This document shows, one piece after another, positions 1 to 8,453 of a stretch of DNA of 64,000 nucleotides. The first letter of the stretch is position 1. Each line of letters begins with the position of its first letter. The translations under genes were made by a program, and so were the position numbers. Source of the stretch: Paraburkholderia piptadeniae (GTDB lineage Bacteria > Pseudomonadota > Gammaproteobacteria > Burkholderiales > Burkholderiaceae). The stretch spans positions 1-64,000 of the forward strand of contig NZ_CYGY02000068.1 of NCBI RefSeq assembly GCF_900007165.1, in the 5' to 3' direction. Below the pieces are notes generated by a model. That model searched no databases and had not been told where the DNA came from. It was given only the letters and a program-made list of their open reading frames with translations.

Positions 1-228
1 GCGCCCGATATCGCGGGCAGGGGCATCGCCAATCCCATCGCGATGATCTGGTCGGCTGCAATGATGCTCGACTTTCTCGGCAACGGCCAGGGCAAGGAAC
101 GCGAGGCGCACGATGCGATTCTCGCAGCCATCGAAGGCGTGCTGAAGGACGGCCCGCGTACGGGCGATCTCGGCGGCAAAGCCAACACGGCGGAAGTGGG
201 TGCCGCGATTGCACACCGGCTTGCGTGA
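1..228 (+). CDS. Tartrate dehydrogenase / isopropylmalate dehydrogenase family, 3' end
   Basis: Only the last 75 codons are inside the window; the gene enters from the left and stops with TGA at 226-228. The visible tail (DIAGRGIANP, then NPIAMIWSAAMMLDFLG) is the C-terminal signature of the beta-decarboxylating dehydrogenases, which oxidise and decarboxylate D-malate, tartrate or 3-isopropylmalate with NAD. The IWSAAMMLDFLG wording is closest to tartrate/D-malate dehydrogenases (TtuC/DmlA type). A LysR gene and a sugar-acid transporter follow, which fits hydroxy-acid use. The substrate is inferred, because the active-site half of the protein is outside the window. Confidence 0.75.
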   Translation, partial: APDIAGRGIANPIAMIWSAAMMLDFLGNGQGKEREAHDAILAAIEGVLKDGPRTGDLGGKANTAEVGAAIAHRLA

Positions 229-403
229 TTGCACCCGATTGAACTACATCCGCGCGCGAGTGCTCTTATGACAGAGGACGCGCGCCGGGAAAATCGATTC
301 GCGGCGGCAAATTCATCGAAGCGCGCGATCGCTCGCCGCAGCAGCCAGCGGGCGCATCGCGACAGCGATTTCCAACTCGGTGGATCAGGCATTACATCAG
401 CTC

Positions 404-1375
404 ATGCCAAGCCTTCGCAAGAAACTGCCGAGTGCCAATGCGCTGTTCGTGTTCGAAGCGGCCGCCCGCTGCCGCAACTTCACGCACGCCGCGCAGGAAC
501 TAGATGTGAGTCAGCCGGCCGTGAGCCGCATGCTCGCGCGCATGGAGGACCATATCGGCGTGCGCCTGTTCGAACGCGTGCGCGGCGGCATCGAGTTGAC
601 GGAGAGCGGCAAGATTCTGTATCGCGCGATTTCGGAAGGCTTCGATGGCATCGAAAACGCAATACGCGAAATCGAGGCCCGCGCGATGGGTGTCGAGCCC
701 GTCATGCTCTCCGTATCGACGGACTTCGCGACGCACTGGCTGATGCCGCGCATGGGCCGCGTTAAGCAGGCTTTCCCTCACATCGATTTGCGGTTTCAAC
801 TGATTGGCGGGCATAGCGACGCGCCGCTCAATGACGTGGATCTGGGCATGCGCTTTCTGCACGACAGCGAGATCGACGAGAACGCGGTGTTCGTGATGCC
901 GGAAACGTTGCTGCCCGTCTGCAATCAGCGCTATCTCGACACGGTTCGTACGGACGCCGGCCGCGCACAAGGCGACACGCTGATCGTAACGGACAACGAA
1001 CAGCACGGCTGGCACGAACACTTTAGCGCGTTCATCGGAAACGGACGACGTGTCGTGGGTATGCTGAGCTTCGCCGACTACGCGAGCGCCGTGCAAGCCG
1101 CGCTGCTTGGCCAGGGCATCGCGCTCGGCAGGCTCGATGTCGTGTCGCATTGGCTCGCGCAAGGCGCACTACTGCCCGCCGAGCACGAAGTGATCGTGAC
1201 GGATTGGCGTTGCTGTCTTCTCACGCCGGCCAACAAACCGTTGCGGCAGATCGTTGCCAACCTGCGCGACTGGCTCGTTGAAGAGACACGCAACGATATG
1301 CGCATCGTCGCGAAGAAGTACCCGAAGCTCGGCTTGCAGGAAGCGATGAAGCAGACGGGGCTGAAGTTTGGCTAG
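404..1375 (+). CDS. LysR-family transcriptional regulator (GcvA-like)
   Basis: A 323-residue LysR regulator counted from ATG 404; an in-frame GTG at 380 would add eight residues. The N-terminal winged helix is clear (ALFVFEAAARCRNFTHAAQ, then DVSQPAVSRML), and the FVFEAAAR opening is typical of the GcvA-like branch. The remainder is the periplasmic-binding-like effector domain. It lies downstream of the dehydrogenase in the same direction and ends about 110 bp before the convergent gudP-like transporter. It probably controls the neighbouring hydroxy-acid genes, as TtuA does in tartrate clusters, but that assignment is inference. The C-terminal extension after the effector domain is slightly long for the family. 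Confidence 0.88.
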   Translation: MPSLRKKLPSANALFVFEAAARCRNFTHAAQELDVSQPAVSRMLARMEDHIGVRLFERVRGGIELTESGKILYRAISEGFDGIENAIREIEARAMGVEPVMLSVSTDFATHWLMPRMGRVKQAFPHIDLRFQLIGGHSDAPLNDVDLGMRFLHDSEIDENAVFVMPETLLPVCNQRYLDTVRTDAGRAQGDTLIVTDNEQHGWHEHFSAFIGNGRRVVGMLSFADYASAVQAALLGQGIALGRLDVVSHWLAQGALLPAEHEVIVTDWRCCLLTPANKPLRQIVANLRDWLVEETRNDMRIVAKKYPKLGLQEAMKQTGLKFG

Positions 1376-1482
1376 GTGATGGCGCCTATGGCGCGGATGC
1401 GAGCTAGCGCGTGTTTGAGCCAAACCCGAAATGCCCGCAAGTGGTCCAATCGAAAATCGCGCGCTTGCGGACATTCAGAAGA

Positions 1483-2862
1483 TCACTTCAACTGCACTCG
1501 CTTGATTTCACCCACGATCAGCAGATAACTCACGATCGCAACCAGCGCATTGCAAGCAACGAACACGAGTGCGCCACTAAACGACCCCGTCAGCTTGACG
1601 ATGTAGCCAATGATGATCGGCGTGGTGATCGCGGCGATGTTGCCGAACGTATTGAACATGCCGCCGCTCAGACCGGCGATCTGCTTCGGCGACGTATCCG
1701 CGACAACGGCCCATCCGAGCGCGCCCAGCCCCTTGCCGAAGAATGCGAACGCCATGATAGCCACGACGACAGCCGACGAATCGACGTAGTTGCACGCGAT
1801 CATGCTCGTCGACAGCAACATGCCCACCACGATCGGCACCTTGCGCGCGACGGTCAGCGAACATCCCTTGCGAATCAGGAAATCGGAGAAGATTCCGCCA
1901 AGCACGCCGCCGATGAATCCGCACACGGCAGGCAAAGCGGCGACGAAACCCGCATTGAGAATCGACATGCCGCGCTCTTTGACGAGATACACGGGGAACC
2001 AGGTCAGGAAGAAATACGTGAGCGTCGTAATGCAGTACTGGCCGATATAAACGCCGAGCAGCATCCGGTTGCGCAGCAACTGCTTGACGTACGACCACTT
2101 CGGCGCTTCGTCCGTGGATTGGGCAGCGACGTTCGATTCGCGCGTCGCCGCTTCGTCGGCGACATTGCGCTTCTTCGGTCCATCCATGTCGACGAGCGCG
2201 CCGCCCTCCTTGATGTGGTCGAGTTCGGCGCGGCTGATGCGCGGATGATCTTTGGGACCGTAAACCGTCTTCATCCACGCGATGCTCACGACAATGCCCA
2301 CTGCGCCCATGAAATAGAAGACATACGGCCAGCCGAAGCGATGCGTAACCCAGCCCATGATCGGCGCGAACATCACTGTCGCAAAGTACTGCGCGGAATT
2401 GAAGATCGCAGAAGCCGTGCCGCGCTCGGCAGCGGGAAACCATGCGGCCACGATGCGGCCATTGGCGGGAAACGACGGCGCTTCACTCAAGCCGACAAGA
2501 AAGCGCAGCGCAAACAGCGTGCTGATCGCGAGCGAAATGCTCAGGTAAGTGACCGTGCCCTGCAATACAGTGAACAGCGACCAGATGAAAATGCTCGCCG
2601 CGTAAACGCGTTTCGATCCGAAGCGGTCGAGCAGCCAGCCGCCCGGCAATTGACCGATCACATACGACCAGCCGAATGCGGAAAAGATGAAGCCCATGGC
2701 CACCGCGTCGAGACCGAGATCTTTGGACATCGCAGTGCCCGCCATCGAAAGCGTCGCGCGGTCCGCATAGTTGACGGCCGTGACAAGGAACAGCATCGCA
2801 ACGATCCCGTAGCGGATTCGCGTCTTCTGTCCCACGGATACGCCTTGCACAACGTTGGCCAT
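1483..2862 (-). CDS. gudP: GudP/GarP-type glucarate-galactarate MFS transporter
   Basis: A 459-residue, 12-helix carrier of the anion:cation symporter branch of the major facilitator superfamily. Long stretches match my memory of E. coli GudP: NYADRATLS near the start, GQLPGGWLLDRFGSKRVY, EAPSFPANGRIVAAWFP, and SILNAGFVAALPAVCGFIGG in the second half. Such carriers bring in D-glucarate or galactarate with protons. ATG 2862 was chosen because AGGAGGA lies eight bases upstream (2871-2877); the longer frame adds an arginine-rich tail with no start signal. A tartrate-like substrate remains possible given the dehydrogenase at the left edge. Confidence 0.85.
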   Translation of the reverse strand: MANVVQGVSVGQKTRIRYGIVAMLFLVTAVNYADRATLSMAGTAMSKDLGLDAVAMGFIFSAFGWSYVIGQLPGGWLLDRFGSKRVYAASIFIWSLFTVLQGTVTYLSISLAISTLFALRFLVGLSEAPSFPANGRIVAAWFPAAERGTASAIFNSAQYFATVMFAPIMGWVTHRFGWPYVFYFMGAVGIVVSIAWMKTVYGPKDHPRISRAELDHIKEGGALVDMDGPKKRNVADEAATRESNVAAQSTDEAPKWSYVKQLLRNRMLLGVYIGQYCITTLTYFFLTWFPVYLVKERGMSILNAGFVAALPAVCGFIGGVLGGIFSDFLIRKGCSLTVARKVPIVVGMLLSTSMIACNYVDSSAVVVAIMAFAFFGKGLGALGWAVVADTSPKQIAGLSGGMFNTFGNIAAITTPIIIGYIVKLTGSFSGALVFVACNALVAIVSYLLIVGEIKRVQLK

Positions 2863-3172
2863 GAATCGTCTCCTCCTGACGCGCCGACGTTCTGCCGGCA
2901 AGATTCGCAAACGCAGCATGAAGGCTCGCGCTCATAGGTTGTCTGATAACAGAATGAAACGGCACAATGATTTTTGCAACGACGCGTTTACCCTGAGCAT
3001 CTTTCCCTAAAGCGCTCGCCATGGACAAGTCACACATGTTTAGCATGCCATCAAGTGCGTGATCAAGGGATTTGAGAAGTGGTTGCAGACATGTGTTATA
3101 CGATGACGTATATCGCCAAATTTCGGCGTGCATTCGCGGCTGATCAGCAGGTCCATGCCTTAAAATCGCGCG
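2863..3172. promoter_or_regulatory. Divergent intergenic region with TATACG-ATGA-CGTATA palindrome
   Basis: This 310-bp gap separates the divergent gudP-like and GNAT genes. At 3097-3112 there is a perfect 6-4-6 inverted repeat, TATACG-ATGA-CGTATA. It sits about 60 bp before the GNAT start and about 235 bp before the transporter start, so either could be its target. GntR-family regulators of sugar-acid genes use AT-flanked sites of this general kind, but the regulator is not identified. No gene is seen in the gap. Confidence 0.4.
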
Positions 3173-3688
3173 ATGAACCGAGTTCGCCCTCACATTCGCC
3201 CCCTGTGTGCGAGCGATGCAGTCGCTTACGCGTCGCTGCGGCTGTGCGCCATTGACGAAGCGCCTCACGCGTTCGCGTCCACGCGCGAAGATGAGGGAAA
3301 ACGCTCTCTCGATGAAATCGAGGCGCGTATCTGTTCGACGGCGAACCAGATTGTGTTCGGCGCCTTCGACGGCGACGCGCTCATCGCCGTGGCGGGACTC
3401 AAGCGCTATCCGTTGCGTCCCGTGCAGCAAAAGGGCTTTCTGTGGGGCTTGTTCGTCGTGCAGGCGCATCGCAGGAGCGGCATCGCGCGGCAACTGATTG
3501 CCGTCGCCGTCGATCACGCGCGCGCAATGGGCCTGACCCATATCGCGCTGAATACGGACGCCGAAAACGCCGGTGCACTCGCGCTCTACAGATCGACGGG
3601 ATTCGAAGCCGTCGACAACGAGCCTTGCGTCGACGGAATCGACGACGATACGGATCGCGAAGTCGAGATGATGCTGCGGCTCAAATGA
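3173..3688 (+). CDS. GNAT-family N-acetyltransferase
   Basis: A 171-residue GNAT acetyltransferase, which transfers acetyl from acetyl-CoA to an amine. The acetyl-CoA loop is visible as VVQAHRRSGIARQL (the R/Q-x-x-G-x-A pattern) near residues 97-110, preceded by the beta-4 segment FLWGLFV. The helix NTDAENAGALALYRSTGF is the usual C-terminal NxxAxxxYxxxGF element. It starts at ATG 3173 and stands alone between divergent and convergent neighbours. The acceptor cannot be deduced. Confidence 0.85.
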   Translation: MNRVRPHIRPLCASDAVAYASLRLCAIDEAPHAFASTREDEGKRSLDEIEARICSTANQIVFGAFDGDALIAVAGLKRYPLRPVQQKGFLWGLFVVQAHRRSGIARQLIAVAVDHARAMGLTHIALNTDAENAGALALYRSTGFEAVDNEPCVDGIDDDTDREVEMMLRLK

Positions 3689-3706
3689 GCGAGCCTCGTG
3701 CGGCTA

Positions 3707-4558
3707 TCAATAGCCGATAAATGAACTGAGCATCCGGTTGAACGCAGCCGGACTGGCGACGTTCATGCCATGCGATGCGCCCGCAATCGTTCCTCGGTCC
3801 GCGAGATAGATCCACTCTTGAAGACTGTCGACGTTATTGCGGAACATGCGCGGGCTCTTTTGCCCATCGACGAGCAGCGTCCGACACTTCACTTGCGCCG
3901 CCGCGTCGCGTGAATAGGCAGGCAGCGGATCGCGAAACTGCTTGGGCAGCGTGCTCGCGTTGTCGAGCGCCATCGTGCGAAAAGTGGTCGTGCTCTTTCT
4001 CCATGCGCCGGGTGTGCTGACGGAATCGACGAATAGTTCGAGTCCCGGCTCGACGATACCCTCTTCGATCATGCCCGCGACTTTCGCGCGCAAAGCGTTC
4101 GTGGTGGCGGGCAGCGACGCTTCGCGCACGCCGTCCTTTTGCAGCGGCCCACCGGGATCGGCGAGCGTCAGTGTTTTGACGAGACGCGGATATTCGCACG
4201 CCAGGTGAAACGCGATGCACCCGCCTCGCGAATGGCCCACCACATGCACGGGCGCGAGATCCAGCGCGTCGATGAACTCCGCCAGTTCGGCGACATGAGC
4301 GTGCCAGCTAAAGTCGTCCTGAATGCACGCGTCGGCAGCCGGCCAATAGTGGCTGAGGCTCGGAGCGATGCAGCGAAAACGCGCGGAGAGCGGCGCGATC
4401 TGCGCGTCCCAGTAACGGTAGTCGCACAGCGATCCGTGGACGAATACCACGGGCTCACCCACACCGCGTTCGATGTACGGAATGCAGATGCCCGATGCGA
4501 CGTTCGCGAAGGTCAGTTGAGGATTGGCCAGTAACGCGTGGTCGGTTCGCATGTTCAT
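3707..4558 (-). CDS. Alpha/beta hydrolase
   Basis: A 283-residue alpha/beta-hydrolase-fold protein. The oxyanion strand VVFVHGSLCDYRYWDAQ (HG motif) comes early. The nucleophile elbow is GHSRGG with the catalytic serine, and the late histidine is in GASHGMN. An acid at the usual place after strand 6 (LVDGQKSP) completes the triad. Esterases, C-C hydrolases and lactonases share this layout, so the substrate is open. ATG 4558 is used; a GTG at 4567 in the same frame is an alternative. It is convergent with the GNAT gene, with only 18 bp between the stops. Confidence 0.85.
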   Translation of the reverse strand: MNMRTDHALLANPQLTFANVASGICIPYIERGVGEPVVFVHGSLCDYRYWDAQIAPLSARFRCIAPSLSHYWPAADACIQDDFSWHAHVAELAEFIDALDLAPVHVVGHSRGGCIAFHLACEYPRLVKTLTLADPGGPLQKDGVREASLPATTNALRAKVAGMIEEGIVEPGLELFVDSVSTPGAWRKSTTTFRTMALDNASTLPKQFRDPLPAYSRDAAAQVKCRTLLVDGQKSPRMFRNNVDSLQEWIYLADRGTIAGASHGMNVASPAAFNRMLSSFIGY

Positions 4559-4676
4559 GGCAGTCACAATCTCGGGTAGGTCGTCGTGTGACTACTATGC
4601 CGCAATCGCGGGCGTAAGAAAAACGCGTAATCCGCATCGGATTGTTCAGCTTTTCTGATACCTGCTGAACGCACTG

Positions 4677-5093
4677 TTATGGCGCGCTGGACGGATCGTA
4701 GGGCACCACTTGCTCATGCTCTTCAGGATGATTGCGCGCCACGATCGCGCGAGCCGGCGTCGTCGTACTGAGATTGAAAGGCTGATGCGGCACGCCGGGC
4801 GGTATGAAGAGAAAGTCCCCCGCTTCCGTCACAACTGACTGACGCAAGCCCGGCCCATAACGGGTCTCTACACGCCCTTCCAGAACATAGATTCCCGTTT
4901 CGTAGCCGCTGTGAATGTGCGGTTCGGCGTGTCCGCCGGGCGGGACCACGACGAGGTACATCGACAACGCCTGCGCGCCCGTCGTCGTGGCCGAAATGCC
5001 CACGAAATACGGCAGGCGCTGACTCGTTGCGATCTCCCTGTCGGGATGCACCACGACGAGCGGCGCCAGTTCGCCTTGCGATTCGTCTTTCAT
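4677..5093 (-). CDS. Cupin-domain protein
   Basis: A 138-residue single-cupin protein. Cupin motif 1 is HAEPHIHSGYETGIYVLEG and motif 2 is GDFLFIPPGVPHQPFN, giving the His/His/Glu and His ligands for one metal ion. Proteins of this size are sugar isomerases, small dioxygenases or sensors of unknown ligand. ATG 5093 is preferred over the longer frame because GGGGAGG lies seven bases upstream. It lies downstream of no obvious partner and may be transcribed alone. Confidence 0.8.
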   Translation of the reverse strand: MKDESQGELAPLVVVHPDREIATSQRLPYFVGISATTTGAQALSMYLVVVPPGGHAEPHIHSGYETGIYVLEGRVETRYGPGLRQSVVTEAGDFLFIPPGVPHQPFNLSTTTPARAIVARNHPEEHEQVVPYDPSSAP

Positions 5094-5332
5094 GCGCGAT
5101 CCTCCCCGGTTCCGTGGAATGGGCGCGGATTGAATGAAAAGCCGCATTCAATGTAATTTGATTCTACGCTGACGCGTTGCTGCTTCAGCATCGGTGAAAG
5201 GTTTAGTGACTGCAGGTTTAACGTTGCGCGTGTAAAAACCGCAGAGCATCATGAAACGCGCACACGCGAGCGCAGACCTTCGCGTCGACTGGCAATCGCC
5301 TGAAAACAGGCTCATCAGCGGAGCAAATGAAC

Positions 5333-5929
5333 ATGAACAAACGTCAGTTCCTGACCAGCGCCGCTGCATTCGGCGCAGCCGTGACGCCTGCGTTCGCCGC
5401 AACGAACACCAAGCATCCCGCTTGCGCGGCGGCGTCCGCGATCCTGACCGTCTCGGGTGCGATCAAGCGCACGAATCGCGGCGCACTCGATCCGGCATTC
5501 GATCAGTTGATGGCGAAGCAACTGGTCAAATTCCCGGAGGCTTATACGTTCGATTACCCGTCCGTCGCCGGCCTGCCCGCCGTGACGATCAAGCCGACAA
5601 TCGAATACGACGCGAAGCAGCACACTCTGAGCGGCCCGTTGCTGACGAACGTGCTCGAACAGGCCGGTGCGCCCAATTCCGGCGACACCAAGATTGCATT
5701 GCGCGCAGTCGATGGCTATACGGTGCTGACGACGCTCGACAACGTGCGCGCCTGGAAATTCGTCGTCGCGACTCACATGGACGGCAAGCCGATGCCATTG
5801 GGCGGACTCGGTCCTTTATGGGCGATCTACGACGCCGACAACATTCCGCAACTCGCGGCAAAGCCATTGAAAGACCGCTTCGTACTATGTCCGTGGGGGC
5901 TTTATCACATACAGGTGAGCGAGGCGTAG
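5333..5929 (+). CDS. Exported molybdopterin-oxidoreductase-like small protein
   Basis: A 198-residue protein with an N-terminal signal peptide (NKRQFLTSAAAFGAAVTPAFA, cleaved before ATNTK). The body looks like the sulfite-oxidase/molybdopterin-binding fold seen in short periplasmic proteins: ILTVSGAIKRTNRG, FPEAYTFDYPS, LSGPLLTNVLEQAGAP and a late GLGPLWAIYDAD segment. Only one of the twin arginines of a Tat signal is present, so Sec export is as likely. The conserved cysteine that binds molybdenum in the full enzymes is not evident, so catalysis is uncertain. GGAG nine bases before ATG 5333 supports this start over ATG 5327. Confidence 0.65.
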   Translation: MNKRQFLTSAAAFGAAVTPAFAATNTKHPACAAASAILTVSGAIKRTNRGALDPAFDQLMAKQLVKFPEAYTFDYPSVAGLPAVTIKPTIEYDAKQHTLSGPLLTNVLEQAGAPNSGDTKIALRAVDGYTVLTTLDNVRAWKFVVATHMDGKPMPLGGLGPLWAIYDADNIPQLAAKPLKDRFVLCPWGLYHIQVSEA

Positions 5930-5950
5930 AGAAATCACGCCCCTTGCATA

Positions 5951-5989
5951 AGTTGCGCTTCGCAACTATAGTAGTTGCGAAGCGCAACT
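5951..5989. promoter_or_regulatory. Double palindromic MarR operator
   Basis: Two 17-bp palindromes, AGTTGCGCTTCGCAACT (5951-5967) and AGTTGCGAAGCGCAACT (5973-5989), lie side by side with centres 22 bp apart, about two helical turns. The whole block is also one perfect 18-3-18 inverted repeat. It ends 12 bp before the start codon of the MarR-GNAT gene and overlaps its expected promoter. MarR dimers bind palindromes of this size, so autorepression by two dimers on one DNA face is the natural reading. Confidence 0.8.
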
Positions 5990-6001
5990 CCAGGAGCCGT
6001 G

Positions 6002-6982
6002 ATGGACATCATCGATAAACCTTCCCAATCACGCGACAAGACCATCCTCGAATTGCGCGAGTTCTCGCGCAAGCTCGTTCGCGAACTCGGTTTCATGCGA
6101 TCCACGCTCGCGGAAAGCGATCTTGCACCATCGGCCGTCCACGCGATCCTCGAAATCGGCGCGACGCCCGGCATGCAGGCGCGCGATCTCGCCCATCTAC
6201 TGCGCCTCGACAAGTCGAACGCCAGCAGGCAGATCGCAAAGCTGGAATCGGCGGGGCTCGTCGAGCGCACGGCATCGAACCAGGATGCGCGTTCGTCGGA
6301 GCTTTATCTGACGAGAGCAGGCCAGCAGCTGCGCAAGAAAATCGACAAGTTCGCAACCGATCAGGTGTCGAGCGCTTTGCGCAAGCTCGCGCCGTCCGAT
6401 CAACAGGCGTTGGTGCGTGCGTTGTCGCTGTATGCGAGCGCGCTCGCGCAGGACAACGATGCCAAGGAGAATCAGACGCCATCGGCGCCGCACGTGCAAA
6501 TCGTCGAGGGCTACTACCCCGGCTGCATCGGCGACGTCGCGAGCCTTCACGGTCGCTATTACTCGCAGCACTCGGGCTTCGGCGTGTTCTTCGAAAAGCG
6601 CGTCGCGACAGAGCTCGCGGCGTTCGCAGAATCGTTGCCGGACCCTGGCAAGGGGCTGTGGCTCGTCGTCGACAACGCGCGCACGCTTGCGTCGGTCGCC
6701 ATCGACTCGGACGCATCGACGCGCATCGCACACCTGCGCTGGTTCATCGTCGACGATTCGCTGCGCGGCTCGGGTCTGGGCCGGCAATTGATGGCACGCG
6801 CGATGGCCTTCGTCGACGAACGTTTCGACGAGACCTACCTGTGGACGTTCAAGGGCCTCGACGCCGCGCGTCATCTGTATGAGGCGTTCGGCTTCACGCT
6901 GGCCGAAGAAGCGGACGGCACGCAGTGGGGAAAGACGGTCGTCGAACAGCGTTTCATCCGGCGCACGAAGCCGCCTCGATAG
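6002..6982 (+). CDS. MarR-family regulator fused to GNAT acetyltransferase
   Basis: A 326-residue fusion. Residues 1-145 form a MarR winged helix (AVHAILEIGATPGMQARDLA, then LDKSNASRQIAKLESAGLVER and a wing with NQDARSSELYLT). Residues 165-320 form a GNAT domain (LRWFIVDDSLRGSGLGRQLM for acetyl-CoA, then HLYEAFGFTLAEE). Such fusions are widespread, but their ligand and acetyl acceptor are mostly unknown. ATG 6002 has AGGAG at 5992-5996. A double palindrome immediately upstream points to autoregulation. The stop is six bases from the stop of the convergent HAD gene. Confidence 0.88.
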   Translation: MDIIDKPSQSRDKTILELREFSRKLVRELGFMRSTLAESDLAPSAVHAILEIGATPGMQARDLAHLLRLDKSNASRQIAKLESAGLVERTASNQDARSSELYLTRAGQQLRKKIDKFATDQVSSALRKLAPSDQQALVRALSLYASALAQDNDAKENQTPSAPHVQIVEGYYPGCIGDVASLHGRYYSQHSGFGVFFEKRVATELAAFAESLPDPGKGLWLVVDNARTLASVAIDSDASTRIAHLRWFIVDDSLRGSGLGRQLMARAMAFVDERFDETYLWTFKGLDAARHLYEAFGFTLAEEADGTQWGKTVVEQRFIRRTKPPR

Positions 6983-6987
6983 AAGCG

Positions 6988-7602
6988 CTACAGCAGATCG
7001 AATCGTGCAAGCTCTCGCGAGAGCGCATCCGCATCGACGAACTGATACGCGTGCAAACCGGCATCGATTGCGCCTGTGACGTTGGCCTCCGAGTCGTCGA
7101 TGAAAAGCGTTTCGCGCGCATCGACGCCGAGATGGCCGACACAGCCGAGATACGCTTGGGCCGCGGGCTTCGCCGCGCCGAATGCAGCCGACGGATAGAC
7201 ATGCGAGCCGAAAAGTTGCGCAACGGGCGGGTTGAGATAACCGATGTGATCCGTGACGAGGCGGCAGTTGTTGGTCAGCACGGCAATCTTGCGACGCATG
7301 GCAATCCGCGCTGCGACGGCGAGCGATTCGGCGTTAGGCGTGATCGACGCGTGGCGCGCAACGAGCCAGTCGTCGCGGCTGACGCGACAGCCCAGCAAAT
7401 TGCCGAGTTCGAGCAGATACTCGTCATCGGTGATCTCTCCGGCATCGGCGCGCGCTTCGAGCCCTGAGTCCCAGATCGCGTGGCGCACGGCCTCGGGCGG
7501 CTTGCCCGTGATCGACGACATGCGATCGGTCCGCGCGGCGCGGTCGTAATGTGACAACACGCCCTCCATGTCGAAGAGCACGAGTTTGATCGATGACGTC
7601 AT
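6988..7602 (-). CDS. HAD-superfamily hydrolase
   Basis: A 204-residue haloacid-dehalogenase-fold hydrolase, probably a phosphatase with a small helical cap. Motif I reads LFDMEGV, motif II LTNN, motif III has the lysine in AAKPAAQAY, and motif IV is FIDDSEANV. The second acid of motif I is Glu where phosphatases normally have Asp, a conservative but uncommon change. ATG 7602 has GGAGG seven bases upstream. It ends the minus-strand run after hpaI and may be co-transcribed with it (35-bp gap), but no role in the hpa pathway is known to me. Confidence 0.8.
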   Translation of the reverse strand: MTSSIKLVLFDMEGVLSHYDRAARTDRMSSITGKPPEAVRHAIWDSGLEARADAGEITDDEYLLELGNLLGCRVSRDDWLVARHASITPNAESLAVAARIAMRRKIAVLTNNCRLVTDHIGYLNPPVAQLFGSHVYPSAAFGAAKPAAQAYLGCVGHLGVDARETLFIDDSEANVTGAIDAGLHAYQFVDADALSRELARFDLL

Positions 7603-7637
7603 GGTGCCGCCTCCGCATCGAACGCATCCACGCGACG

Positions 7638-8444
7638 CTAGTACCCGCCCTTTGCCGTCGTATCCGCGCGCCTCTGATCTGCGATATACGAAGCCGCAAG
7701 ATCGGCGGCCGCGCGGCTGAGCAGCCCCGCATCGGTGCCTACGGCGACGAAGGTCGCGCCTGCCTCCAGATATTCGGCCGCGAACGCGCGATCGGGCGCG
7801 AGCACGCCCGCCGCCTTGCCCGCCGCGCGCACCGTTCGAATGCCCTCGCGAATCGCCTCGCGCACGACGGGTTCACCAGGCTTGCCGAGAAAGCCCATCG
7901 ACGCGCTCAGATCCGCCGGCCCGAAGAACACGCCGTCCACGCCATCGACTTTCGCAATCGCATCCAGATTCGATAACCCTTGCACCGTCTCCACCTGCAC
8001 CAGCACGCACAACTCGTCGGAAGCAGTGGCCAGATAATCGGGCACACGGTTCCAGCGCGACGCCCTCGCAAGCGCGCTGCCGACACCGCGCACGCCTAGC
8101 GGCGGATAGCGCGTCGCCGCGACGGCCGCTTGCGCCTGTTCCTCGGTATCGATCATCGGCAGCAGCAAGGTCTGCGCACCAATATCGAGCAACTGCTTGG
8201 TCAGCGCCGCATCGCTCTTGACCGGCCGCACGACGGGATGCGAGCGATACGCCGACACTGCCTGCAATTGCGCGAGCGTGCTGCGCACATCGTTTGGCGC
8301 GTGCTCGTTGTCGATGAGCAGCCAGTCGAATCCCGCCGTCGCAAGCAGCTCGACGACGTAAGCATCGGCAAGCGCCGTCCACAATCCGAATTGCGGCTCG
8401 CCTTGCGCCAATCCGCGCTTGAAGCGATTCTGGACACATTCCAT
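7638..8444 (-). CDS. hpaI: 4-hydroxy-2-oxoheptane-1,7-dioate aldolase
   Basis: A 268-residue HpcH/HpaI class II aldolase that splits 4-hydroxy-2-oxoheptanedioate into pyruvate and succinic semialdehyde, the last step of homoprotocatechuate breakdown. Family landmarks are GLWTALADAYVVELLATAGFD, DNEHAPND (catalytic His), LLLPMIDTEEQA, the arginine in GVRGVGSALARAS, VQVET (metal-binding Glu) and FFGPADLSASMG (metal-binding Asp). Length and order match E. coli HpaI. It follows hpaH by nine bases in the operon. Confidence 0.93.
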   Translation of the reverse strand: MECVQNRFKRGLAQGEPQFGLWTALADAYVVELLATAGFDWLLIDNEHAPNDVRSTLAQLQAVSAYRSHPVVRPVKSDAALTKQLLDIGAQTLLLPMIDTEEQAQAAVAATRYPPLGVRGVGSALARASRWNRVPDYLATASDELCVLVQVETVQGLSNLDAIAKVDGVDGVFFGPADLSASMGFLGKPGEPVVREAIREGIRTVRAAGKAAGVLAPDRAFAAEYLEAGATFVAVGTDAGLLSRAAADLAASYIADQRRADTTAKGGY

Positions 8445-8453
8445 AGCAAGCCC

